From positions 22,501 to 86,500 of the forward strand of contig JAEOAD010002762.1 in NCBI GenBank assembly GCA_036365145.1: 64,000 bases of DNA. Direction: 5' to 3'. Positions 1-9,007 of the stretch are shown in pieces. Each line of letters opens with the position of its first letter. The first letter of the stretch is position 1. The notes beneath the pieces are model-generated. The model searched no databases. It was not told the origin of the DNA and saw nothing but the letters and a program-made list of their open reading frames with translations. A program made the translations under genes and the position numbers. The stretch is from Orientallactaga sibirica. Its lineage: Eukaryota; Chordata; Mammalia; Rodentia; Dipodidae.

Positions 1-475
1 GTTCCACTCCTAGTGGTGCCCTTCCCTCAATTCCTTTAAGTTTCAGCTTTGCAACCATACTCCCCCTGGAACCCAAAGACTTTGGTTTCTCGGGAGCTGC
101 CCGGCGGGTCATGGGAATAATGCCGCCGCATCACCAGTTGGCATCGTTTATTGTCAGAACTACGACGGTATCTGATCGTCTTCGAACCTCTGACTTTCAT
201 TCTTGATTAATGAAAACATTCTTGGCAAATGCTTTTGCTCTGGTCTGTCTTGCGCTGGTCCAAGAATTTCACCTCTAGCGGTGCAATATGAATGCCTCCG
301 GCCATCCCTCTTAATCATGGCCTCAGTTCTGAAAACCAACAAAATAGAACCGCGTTCCTATTCCATTATTCCTAGCTGCGGTATTCAGGCAGCTCGGGCC
401 TGCTTTGAACACTCTAATTTTTTCAAAGTAAACACTTTTGGCTCCTCAGGACACTCAGCTAAGAGCATCGAGGGA
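1..475 (-). pseudogene. 18S rRNA pseudogene fragment
   Basis: Read on the minus strand this matches the central part of mammalian 18S rRNA, recognised from conserved stretches such as GAACTGAGGCCATGATTAAG (complement near 310-330), the region around TTTTCATTAATCAAGAA (near 200-225) and the segment ending CTCTTAGCTGAGTGTCC (near 450-470). Scattered substitutions and small indels, and an abrupt stop at about 475 in the middle of the gene, show it is a truncated pseudogene and not a working rDNA unit. It continues past the left window edge. No flanking rDNA spacer is visible on the right. The short open frames across it are chance. Confidence 0.93.
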
Positions 476-832
476 TCAATGGTTCCATCAAGTTGCTTCA
501 TTGTATCACTTTCACCATTGCCACAGAGGCTGCCTCTGATCTTTCCCTTACAGGTGTCTTGTTTGTGCTCCCCATTGCCAGGGATGGAGAAAATGTTCAG
601 GGAACAGAGATGAATGTGAGCAGGGAGCCCCTAGTTGAGCATACAATAATAAACTGTTAAAAGGGTCTCACCTTCAGGAGAGACTCCACACACCTGATTT
701 CTGAGGGTTTATCCACTGTTTAAGGTCTGATTAGCAAACTATATACCTGTCTATGTAGCATCTGTGAAGGTAGCATCCCCCTCCTGATTTCTCCTGTAAA
801 CCTGCATGATAATTAAATAAAAGAACATAAAT
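476..832. other. No recognisable gene
   Basis: Single-copy-looking sequence between the 18S fragment and the first SINE. No long open frame with coding character and no repeat family that I recognise. It may be old, diverged repeat sequence. Confidence 0.5.
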
Positions 833-1137
833 AAAAGAATATTCCCTGGGCTGGACAGATGGCTTAGCGGTTAAGGCTGCCTACCTGCTAAGCCTAAAGA
901 ACCCGGTTCCAATCTCCAGGTCCCACGTTTAGCCAGATGCAAAGTGACACAAGGGCGCAATGCCACACTTGCCCACAAGGGGGCGCACACATCTGGATTT
1001 TGTTCACCGCAACTGAGAGACTGCTGGCATGCCCATTCTCTCTCTGTCGCCTTCTCTCTCTCTGTCCTCTCTCTGTCTCTCTCCAAAAATAAATAAAAAT
1101 AAAATTTAAAAAAATTTAAAAAAAGAATATTCCCTGG
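833..1137 (+). repeat. tRNA-derived SINE with target-site duplication
   Basis: A plus-strand SINE runs from the tRNA-like head (ctggacagatggcttagcgg) through a CT-rich stretch to an A-rich tail near 1085-1120. It is flanked by a 17-bp direct repeat, aaaagaatattccctgg, at 833-849 and 1121-1137, which is the signature of L1-mediated retroposition. Its body carries the same 'cacaagggggcgcacacatctgga' segment as the array monomers elsewhere in the window. Confidence 0.9.
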
Positions 1138-1364
1138 AACTCTTCATTGTTAATGTTTGATGACTAAATTAGAAATCTGCTACTGTACCCCAAGGGGTGA
1201 TTAATATGGCAGACTAGAGATTTTGATTAAAATGGAATGAAATGTCTGACACATAGTCTATTTATCAGTTATTATGATATTAAAACATTGTAATCATTGT
1301 GATGTGTATATTAAGATTTCATAGCCTAAATATCATTTCATTTTGCTCCTTTTGATTTGGACAA

Positions 1365-1620
1365 TTTTTTTTGGAGAGAGACACAGAGAGAGGGACTGGA
1401 AGACAAATAGAGAGAGGATGGGCGCGACACAGCCACTTAGCTGCTGTGAAGGAAATCCAGATGCATGCGTCCCCTTGTGGTCAAGTGTGGCATTGCGCCC
1501 TGCTGTCACTTTGCAGCAAGCTAAACTTGAGACCTGGAGATTGGAACCGCTGGAGATTAGCACCAGCGTTCTTACGCTTAGGAGGCAGGCGCCTTAACCG
1601 CTAAGCCATCTCTCCAGCCC
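1365..1620 (-). repeat. tRNA-derived SINE at outer edge of left arm
   Basis: Minus-strand SINE, with the tRNA-like head at 1595-1620 (complement of gagagatggcttagcggtta) and GA-rich body at 1375-1420. It lies next to the outermost spacer of the left array, but its sequence does not match the SINE at the corresponding place in the right arm (52343 onward). This puts the left-arm boundary at about 1620. No target-site duplication was found. Confidence 0.8.
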
Positions 1621-3151
1621 TGATTTGGAGATGTTTTATGGGCTTACTATCTGTGAGTGTGTACGCATGTGTGTAGTTAGTAGCACACATCCTCACTAAT
1701 ATTTGAGGAAAAATAATGAACCAAGAATGCTTTCTGACATAATCAGGATTCCTTGTTTTTTTTTCATTTAAATATTATTTATTTGTTTATTTGTTTGTTT
1801 ATTTATGTATATTTTATTTTTTTGAAGAGACCCAGAGAGATAGAGAGAGAGAGAGAAAGACAGGTTGAGATGAGCGTGCCAGCTGTGTCTCAGCTCCTGA
1901 GAAGGAAATCTATATGTGTGCGCCTCCTTGTGGTCAAGTGCAGCATTGTGTCCTTGTGTCATTTTGTGTCTGCCTAAACGTGGGATCTGGAGATTGCAAC
2001 TGCTGGAGATTGGAACCAGCATTCTTAGGCTTAGGAGGCAGGTGCCTTTACTCCTAAGCCATCTCTCCAGCCCTGATTTGGAGATGTTTTATGGGCTTAC
2101 TATCTGTGAGTGTCTATGCATGTGTGTAGTTAGTGGCACAACTTCTCACTAATATTTGAGGAAAAATAATGTACCAAGAATGCTTTCTGCTGTAAGCAGG
2201 ATTCCCTTTTTTTTTAAATTTAATTATTATTTATTTTTTTATTATTTTTATTTTTTGGAGAGAGTCACAGAGAAAGAGAGAGAGTGAGAGAGAGGAAGAC
2301 ATGTAGAGATGCGTGTGTCAGCAGTGTCTCAGCTGCTGAGAAGGAAATCTAGATGTGTGCGCCCCCTTATGGTCAAGTGCGGCATTGCGCACTTGCGTCA
2401 CTTTACATCGAGCTAAACGTGGGACCTGGAGATTGCAACTGCTGGAGATTGGAACCAGGGTTCATAGGCTTAGGAGGCAGGCGCCTTAACCACTAAGCCA
2501 TCTCTCCAGCCCTGATTTGGACATGTTTTATGGGCTTACTATCTGTCAGTGTGCTTGCATGTGTGTAGGTAGTGGCACACATCCTCACTGATATTTGAGG
2601 AAAAATAATGTACCAAGAATGCTTTCTGCCATAAGCAGGATTCCCTGTTTTTTTTTTTTTTCATTTAAATTTCATTTATTTATTTATTTATTCATTTATT
2701 TATTAAATTTTTTTTTTTTTGTAGAGAGACAGGCAGAGAGAGAGAGAAATAGAGAGAGAGGGAGAGAGATAGGAAGACAGGTAGAAATGGGCGTGCCAGC
2801 AGTGTCTTAGGTGATGAGAAGGAAATCTAGATGTGTGCGCCCATTTGTGGTCAAGTGAGGCGTTGCGCCCTTGTGTCACTTTGCTTCTGGCTAAAAGTCT
2901 GACCTGGCAATTGGAACAGCTAGAGATTGGAACCAGGGTTCATAGGCTTAGAGGCAGGCGCCTTAACCACTAAGCCATCTCTCCAGCCCTGATTTGGAGA
3001 TGTTTTATGGGCTTACTATCTGTGAGTGTGTATGCATGTGTGTAGGTAGTGGCACACATCCTCACTGATATTTGAGGAAAAATAATGTACCAAGAATGCT
3101 GTCTGCCATAAGTAGGAGTCCCTGTTTCTTTTTTCTTTTCTCATTTAAATT

Positions 3152-3190
<39 letters not shown>

Positions 3191-3405
3191 TTTTGGAGAG
3201 AGACACACACACACAGAGAAAGAGAGAGAGAGAGAGAGAGGAAGACAGGTAGAGATGGGCGTGCCAGTAGCGTCTCAGCTGCTGAGAAGAATTCTAGATT
3301 CGTGTGCCCCCTTGTGGTCATGTGAGGCATTGCACCCTTGCGTCACTTTGCGTCTGGTTAAACATGGTACCTGGAGATTGGAACTGCTGGAGATTGGAAC
3401 CAGCT
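1621..3405 (-). repeat. SINE-containing tandem array, left copy (4 monomers)
   Basis: Four head-to-tail monomers start at 1621, 2074, 2513 and 2990 with 'tgatttggagatgttttatg' (the third reads tgatttggacatg). Periods are 453, 439 and 477 bp. Each has a non-SINE spacer (about 130-180 bp, containing 'gaggaaaaataatgtaccaag') followed by an ATTT-rich stretch, a GA-rich stretch and a minus-strand tRNA-type SINE. This is the same family as the long array at 50985-64000 in the opposite orientation. The monomer at 2074-2512 has no partner in the right arm; the other three do. Confidence 0.93.
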
Positions 3406-3457
3406 TGAGTGAGACCCTACCTCGAAAAACCACACACACACACCACACACACACATA
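3406..3457 (+). repeat. B1 tail fragment plus CA repeat
   Basis: A short B1 3' end (gagtgagaccctacctcgaaaaacc) is followed by a (CA)n tract. It directly abuts a truncated array monomer. The same junction is seen reversed in the right arm at about 50941-50990, so it predates the duplication. Confidence 0.8.
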
Positions 3458-3838
3458 GTGAAGTTGGAGACTTTATAAAGCCAAAACTCAATAGGACTCT
3501 CCAAAAACCTGGGTATTTAAGCTACAAGTAGTTTGTTCCTATAATGGCCTACCAGAAGGTGGCACCACTGCAGTAAGAAATTCTCTGCTATTAGTAAAGG
3601 CTTTTGTTTACAAATAGGAGGTCTTTGAGACAAATCAAAGAAACTAAAGCCATAACTGGGTTATCACATGCAAAGCATGGGAGCATGTGGGAAAAAATAT
3701 ATTTTGAAGATCCAGTTGCAATAACCCCTAAAGAGAATGGCTGATGGTTATTAGAGAAGGCTTTCAGTCTAGAGTTAGGGAATTTTGTGAAGCAGAATTT
3801 TAGATTATGAGGTAGACGGGAAGCAAAAATGTTTCTTA
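3458..3838. other. Single-copy arm sequence, no gene seen
   Basis: Sequence shared with the right arm but not recognised. A long minus-strand open frame (3591-4340) crosses it into the neighbouring GC-rich retrocopy. That frame is much shorter in the right-arm copy and runs antisense to the retrocopy's poly(A), so I do not call it a gene. Confidence 0.6.
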
Positions 3839-3848
3839 AAAGTTTTAG

Positions 3849-4555
3849 GTCAGTCGCTCTCGGCCGCCACCGTTTCCAACGCCACCGCCGCGGGTCGCCC
3901 TCACCCAGCAGCTCGGTGTCACCTAGGCCTGCTGGAGTCTGTGGCAGTCGGGAGCGATGCGGCTGACGGGCGTGTCGGCGGGCGGCCCAGAGCTCCTGGG
4001 GCTCCTGCACGGCACGGGCGGCATGTCCCCTGTACAGGCTGCCGGCACCTTGTGAGATAAGAGCAAGCGGTGACTGAGACGCGCGGCCACCTGTCCCCGG
4101 ACACACCGATAGGCTGCTGGGACGGGACACGTGGTGGCGCAGCCCACCTGGGAGGGGGCTGCCAGGTGCCGGTGGCATTGGTGAACAATTCTCGGGTCCG
4201 GTGTCCGTCCTCGGGAAGGAGCGTGGGCTGCTGCCCCAGGCCTCCCGCTGCCCAAGGCTGCTGCGGCTTCCAGCTCCCATCTCCCTGGCCTGGGCTCTGA
4301 CGGCCTTGGTGACATCATTCAACTGGTTGTCCCCGACCACGTCAGCGGAGGGTTCCCCAGCCAGGCGCCAACTGAAGTTGTTGGGGACGCCTGTCCGTTC
4401 CTCCCGACAGCTGCTTCCCTGGGAGCCCGGGCATGCAGCCGGCCCTCTGCAGGTGCAGGGCCGCTCAGGCCCGCCAGCCCATCATTCCATCCATCGTTTC
4501 TTCCATCCGTCTGTATGGAGCTCTAGATGGAGACGCCGCATCGCCAAAAAAAAAA
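3849..4555 (+). pseudogene. Unidentified GC-rich processed retrocopy (left copy)
   Basis: A roughly 700-bp CpG-rich block sits inside AT-rich DNA. It ends in a poly(A) tract at 4546-4555 and is bracketed by a short direct repeat, aaagttttag, at about 3839-3848 and 4553-4562. These are hallmarks of a reverse-transcribed, polyadenylated RNA read on the plus strand. No plus frame is open throughout and I recognise no protein in it. It could be a 5'UTR-rich or non-coding RNA copy, or a frame-scrambled coding mRNA. The inverted partner at 49655-50364 has the same block with indels. The minus-strand frames through it are antisense shadows. Confidence 0.65.
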
Positions 4556-4561
4556 GTTTTA

Positions 4562-4732
4562 GTGAGAGCTGGGCCTGGTGGTGCACACCTTAAGTCCCAG
4601 CACTCGGGAGGCAGAGGTAGGAGGATCACCGTGAGTTCAAGGCCACCCTGAGACTACCTAGTGAATTCCAGGTCAGCCTGAGCTAGAGTAAGTCCTTACC
4701 TCGAAAAACCGCACACACACACACACACACGT
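4562..4732 (+). repeat. B1-like SINE with CA-repeat tail
   Basis: Plus-strand 7SL-derived SINE, from gctgggcctggtggtgcacac to cctcgaaaaacc, with the tail converted to (CA)n at 4711-4730. The reverse copy is at 49454-49650. Confidence 0.9.
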
Positions 4733-5380
4733 TTTACTGAGGTTGAATAACTCTGGGCTTTCTGAGTTATTTAATAGAAGCATATGCTATAATTGGCAGC
4801 AAAACAAGCTAAAAACCCCATTCTACGCCCATCCAAAATAAGTTTGTGCAGTGAAGCGATTGTCAAACTTGATCTCTGGAGCTATGTCTGCACTTCACTA
4901 ATGCAGCCCTCAGTGTTGTGTTCCTGGCTATAGACTTCAAAACTTTCCAGAAAATTGTATGAAATCTTGAGACTGAATGGTGCCTTTTGTCTTTGCTCAG
5001 TCACCACACTAAGCACTAATGGCACACCTCCTAGGAGCTTAATAGTCTTCTTGCCTTTTGGGGAATATTTATAAACTTATTTGAGAAGCACTATTCACTA
5101 AAAGACCCAAGACGATCAAAGAAAAGAAACTTATTTACCTACCACAGAGTTCATTTATATTGGATCAGAAAGCTTCAAATATCTTTCCCTAGCCCGTCTA
5201 AACTCTTTCCAGAAAGGAATGAGAAGAGAGGTGGGAACACCAAATCCATGGCTTGGTCATCTACCAAAATGTACCAGAGAAACTGAAAACAATTGGAGTT
5301 GTACAGTGATACTTAGTCCATAGCCCCTTAATGCTGATACTAAGCAACCAAGAAAATAAGCGTACAAAGAAGTTGAAGTA
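4733..5380. other. Single-copy arm sequence, no gene seen
   Basis: About 650 bp shared with the right arm (about 48810-49450 in reverse). It has no sizeable open frame and no repeat that I recognise. Confidence 0.6.
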
Positions 5381-5520
5381 GCCGGGCATGATGGTGCACA
5401 CCTTGGGAGCACTTAGGAGGCTGAGGAAGGAGGATCATCATGAGCCCCATGCCAGCTTGAGACTACTTAGTGAATTCCAGGTCAGCCTGGGCTAGAGTGA
5501 AACCCTACCTCGAAGGGGGA
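5381..5520 (+). repeat. B1-like SINE
   Basis: Plus-strand B1 from gccgggcatgatggtgcacacc to the 'aaccctacctcgaagg' end, somewhat diverged. The reverse copy is at about 48664-48806. Confidence 0.9.
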
Positions 5521-5552
5521 AAAAAAACCATCAAAAGTGCCTTTTCTGTATC

Positions 5553-5592
5553 TGGACGGACGGACGGATGGATGGATGGGTGGATGGATGAA
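5553..5592. repeat. (GGAC/GGAT)n microsatellite
   Basis: Tandem ggac and ggat units immediately upstream of the BCL2L1-like sequence. The right-arm partner near 48600-48630 has a different unit count. Confidence 0.85.
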
Positions 5593-6890
5593 GCGGATTC
5601 AATGAATGGAATGTGAACATTGCTTCTCGGCTATTCTGGACTACCCGGACCTCCCACCATGGGGCGCCCTCTCCCACGTTTCGGGTCCAGTTTTTCAAAG
5701 CAGCACTCCTCTTGCGTCTCGGGCTTCTGTGTGCTGGCGCAGCACCAGAAGTGACTGAGGTTGCTAGTTCCTCCGGTCTCTTCAGAGGAAACTGAGGCTG
5801 GCTTGCTTGTTCAGGAGACACAGCACGAGCTGTTCAGCCAGGTAGGCCCGGACCAGGTCCGGGCGCTCAACTCAGCCGTGAAGAGCCCTCGCGTGTGGGA
5901 GCCACCAGGTCCATGAAGGGGGGCATGTGGTCCCCAATGGCATAACATTACCTTGGCTTTGGATCTTGGAAGGGAATCACTACGCACAGACCAGACCCAG
6001 TTAGTGAGCAGGTGTTTTGGACACTGGACTGGTTGAGCCCATCCATATTATAAAAATGTCTCAGAGCAACCTGGAGCTGGTGGTTGACTTTCTCTCCTAC
6101 AAGTTTTTGCAGAAGGGATACAGCTGGAGTCAGTTTAGTGATGTCAAAGAGAACAGGACTGAGGCCCCAGAAGGGACTGAATCAGAGATGGAGACCCCCA
6201 GTGCTATCAATGGTAACCCATCCTGGCACATGGCAGACAGCCCGGCTGTGAATGGAGCCACTGGCCACAGCAGCAGTTTGGATGCCTCGGAGGTGATCCC
6301 TATGGCAGCAGTGAAGCAAGCACTGAGGGAGCCCGAGTTTGAACTGCAGTATCCAGCGGGCATTCAGTGATCTCACATCCCAGCTTCATATAACCCCGAG
6401 GACAGAATATCAGAGCTTTGAACAGGTAGTGAATGAACTTTTCCGGGATGGGGTAAACTGGGATCGCATTGTGGCCTTCTTCTCCTTCGGTGGGGCACTG
6501 TGTGTGGAACACGTAGACAAGGAGATGCAGGTGTTGGTGAGTCGGATTGCAAGTTGGATGGCCACATACCTGAATGACCACCTAGAGCCTTGGATCCAGG
6601 AGAATGGTGGCTGGGACACTTTTGTGGAGGTCTATTGGAACAATGCAGCAGCCGAGAACCGGAAGGGCCAGGAGCACTTCAACCGCTGCTTCCTGATGGG
6701 CATGATTGTGGCCGGTGTGGTTCTGCTAGGCTTGCTCTTCAGTCAGACATGACCAGACACTGACATTCACCCTCATGCTTCCCACCCTGCCCCCACCACA
6801 GCCCTCTGTTCAGCCACCATTACCACCAGGAGAACCACTACATGTAACCCATGCCCCCTGTCATAGGGTCAGGTGTGAAGAGCAAAATGG
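5593..6890 (+). pseudogene. BCL2L1: BCL2L1 (Bcl-xL) processed retropseudogene, full coding length
   Basis: An intronless copy of the anti-apoptotic Bcl-xL mRNA. The start is at 6056, after a recognisable BCL2L1 5'UTR ('gagcaggtgttttggac', 'ggttgagcccatcc'); the coding region runs to a stop ending at 6752, followed by 3'UTR sequence. The BH4 region (MSQSN.ELVVDFLSYK) is recognisable. A 6-base in-frame loss and then a 1-base gain near 6330-6355 shift the frame inside BH3, so the first frame stops at 6370 and the rest reads in another frame (6339-6752). BH1 has NWD in place of the usual NWG, i.e. the glycine corresponding to human Gly138 is Asp. BH2 and the C-terminal membrane anchor remain recognisable. 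No Bcl-xL protein can be made. The 5' limit is uncertain; similarity upstream of about 5940 is to untranslated sequence that I cannot delimit. Confidence 0.93.
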
Positions 6891-6961
6891 AAAGTACATG
6901 TATGAATCATGGGACCTTAGTTGTGGTTTTGCAGGCGTTGAGCTGAGAAGAGCATAAACAG

Positions 6962-7209
6962 TGTTGCAGTCAGGTTCGCATTGCTGGCAGAAATCACCAT
7001 AAAGCAGTGGGAAAAAAAGGTTTATTTTGGCTTACAAGGGGAAGCTCCATGATGGCAGGAAAAACGATGGCATGAGCAGAGGGTGGACATCACTCTCTGG
7101 TCAACATAAGGTGGACAACAGCAACTGCCAAACACTGGCAAGGGAAGCTGGCTACCCATAAGCCCGCTATTCTTGGTAGTTGGATAACTCAGTACATCAA
7201 ACCACCACA
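6962..7209 (-). mobile_element. Solo LTR, ERVL/MaLR-like
   Basis: A 248-bp unit begins tgttgcagtcagg and ends aaccaccaca, so read on the minus strand it starts TGTGGTGGTTTGA. It is flanked by a 5-bp direct repeat, aacag, at 6957-6961 and 7210-7214, as expected for ERVL-type integration. No internal region is present. It is related to, but distinct from, the LTRs at 9008 and 33152. Confidence 0.85.
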
Positions 7210-7214
7210 AACAG

Positions 7215-9002
7215 TGGTTCATATCTTTAGAGAGAGCTATTCTTGGTTGATAATGTACATAGGTTTATGTTTGGTTGAGTTTGATGTCTTTATGTTTGCA
7301 AGTTTGCGGTTTTGTGTGTTCAATAATAAAGCGCCTTTTTCAGCCTTCTGCCTTCAGCCTTCTGCTTTCTTAATTCTTGAGGAAAGGCATTCTCCTGAGG
7401 ATATGGAAGGACTCCCTAAGTGGAGGGGAATAAGGAAGACTCTTCTGATGTTTCTGGCCTGAACTAGAGTAAGGTGACATACTTTCACAATTCCCATGTG
7501 TAGCCAAGAGAAAGCTACAAGCAGTTTCAATACCAGTCGGGTAGTTTTGTTTAGTTTTGGTATCTGGGAAACTGGGGTGAGAGGGGAGAATCAGGATGGC
7601 TACAGTTGGGTCCACCTGGACAAGTGGATATTTTAAAGAATTTATAATGGTGGAAAACATTATATATTCTAATCAGGCTTCAAACTTCTCTGCATAGAGT
7701 TATGGAGAATACGTGGTGAGGATATTCCAATATAAAAACTCTTAGGCATTCTTTAAATAGCAGGACTGACAGACGGGGTAGAGCTTGCACTTACCAAGGC
7801 TGACCAAGCTATTCTGAGGGCTTTTCTTTCTGGATGGAACAGCCATTATTGTAAGTGGAATAAGTACCCATAAATGTGCATTTGCATTTCTTGCACACAG
7901 GGTTTCTCTTAATGCTACTCGCTAAGGGCTTCAGTGTTGATTCGATCTTACAGAATTTTTTATCAGCTCCAAGGTCTTATTTGACAACATACATTTGTAA
8001 GTTTGCCAGTGACAATGATTGTCTTGTTTTATCACATCCCATCCAACCCACAAGACTTCCAGCACAATAAGAAGATGGAAATACTGTTTCACGTGGAGTT
8101 AGGGTCTCTTCTAGTTGATATTACCATCCATGAATAGATTTCTACCCTTGAAAATCTAGGGCATATCCTTCAAATAATTTTCATTTATGGTCTGCCAAAA
8201 ATGGTATGGAAATAAGAGTGGTCCTGCCCCTTACCCTTCAGAGTAACCCATGTTTAGGATTGAGCTTCTCCCATCAGCTTCTCCATAGCTCACAGGATAG
8301 AAAAATGTATGCCACACCATCTAGCAAGAATTTGAAGAGAAATGGAGATAATAAAGATATGAGGACAAATAAGTATTCCAATATGTATTGATGTTACATA
8401 GGTGAGCTAAAATATCTTAGCTCCTAAATATTATTTACTAAAGAATTTAATAAGTTTAAATAACATTTTCAAAATATCCAAATTTTAATGTCTTGGTATG
8501 TTAGTTCAATTACAATCATGATGAATTGATGAGATAGTCCATATCAATAATATTAGATTTCCCTTCCTCAGTAGACAAGAAAGAGGGTCTTGTACAACAT
8601 TGGCTTTACAAGGTGTGCATTATTTAGTCCAACTTGAATAGGTCTGCAACATCTTAAGTTTTACTTTCCAGGCTCCCACACATCCAGAGAGAGATATTTG
8701 AGATATTTTACAAATGAGAATACAGAATGGAAGCTTAGACACTGAATGCATAGGGTGGCCAAGCTTGCCAGAATTTCTAGGAGTGTCCCCATGTACACTT
8801 CATTGTTAATGACACCATTCCCTCTGACAATTCCCTTGTTTTAGTTCAGAAATAACAATCAGCCTTCATGCGGATGATATCAGTTTCTATAATGAAAAGT
8901 TAAATTAGACAAAAATAATAATTGCTATGGAAACTGTAAATCTTAGTACTTTGTTGATAAAAACTTTTCTTTTTATGATAAAAATATTCGGTTTTGTTGA
9001 CT
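7215..9002. other. AT-rich sequence, no gene seen
   Basis: About 1.8 kb without a convincing open frame, SINE or exon pair. Short frames (for example 7876-8070) lack coding character. It probably contains old diverged repeats. Confidence 0.55.
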
Positions 9003-9007
9003 ATAGG

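Larger units (their letters stand above)
1621..6170 (+). repeat. Left arm of a large inverted repeat
   Basis: This 4.55-kb segment recurs as its reverse complement at 48019-52342. Shared order from outside in: array monomers, B1 remnant plus CA repeat, single-copy block, GC-rich retrocopy, B1 with CA tail, single-copy block, second B1, GGAT repeat, BCL2L1 5'UTR and the first 115 coding bases. Inner homology ends at 6170, inside BCL2L1 codon 39. The arms are very similar by eye, with a few percent substitutions, microsatellite length changes, one monomer difference and one right-arm-only insertion. The spacer is 41,848 bp. Confidence 0.93.

Noticed and set aside
3591..4340. A 249-codon minus-strand open frame, among the longest in the window
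   Set aside because: It runs antisense to a poly(A)-tailed retrocopy and into unrelated AT-rich DNA. The inverted copy breaks it, and no domain is recognisable.
5553..5592. GGAC/GGAT tract considered as a G-quadruplex or telomere-like repeat
   Set aside because: The unit is a simple tetranucleotide with only GG pairs; it is an ordinary microsatellite.
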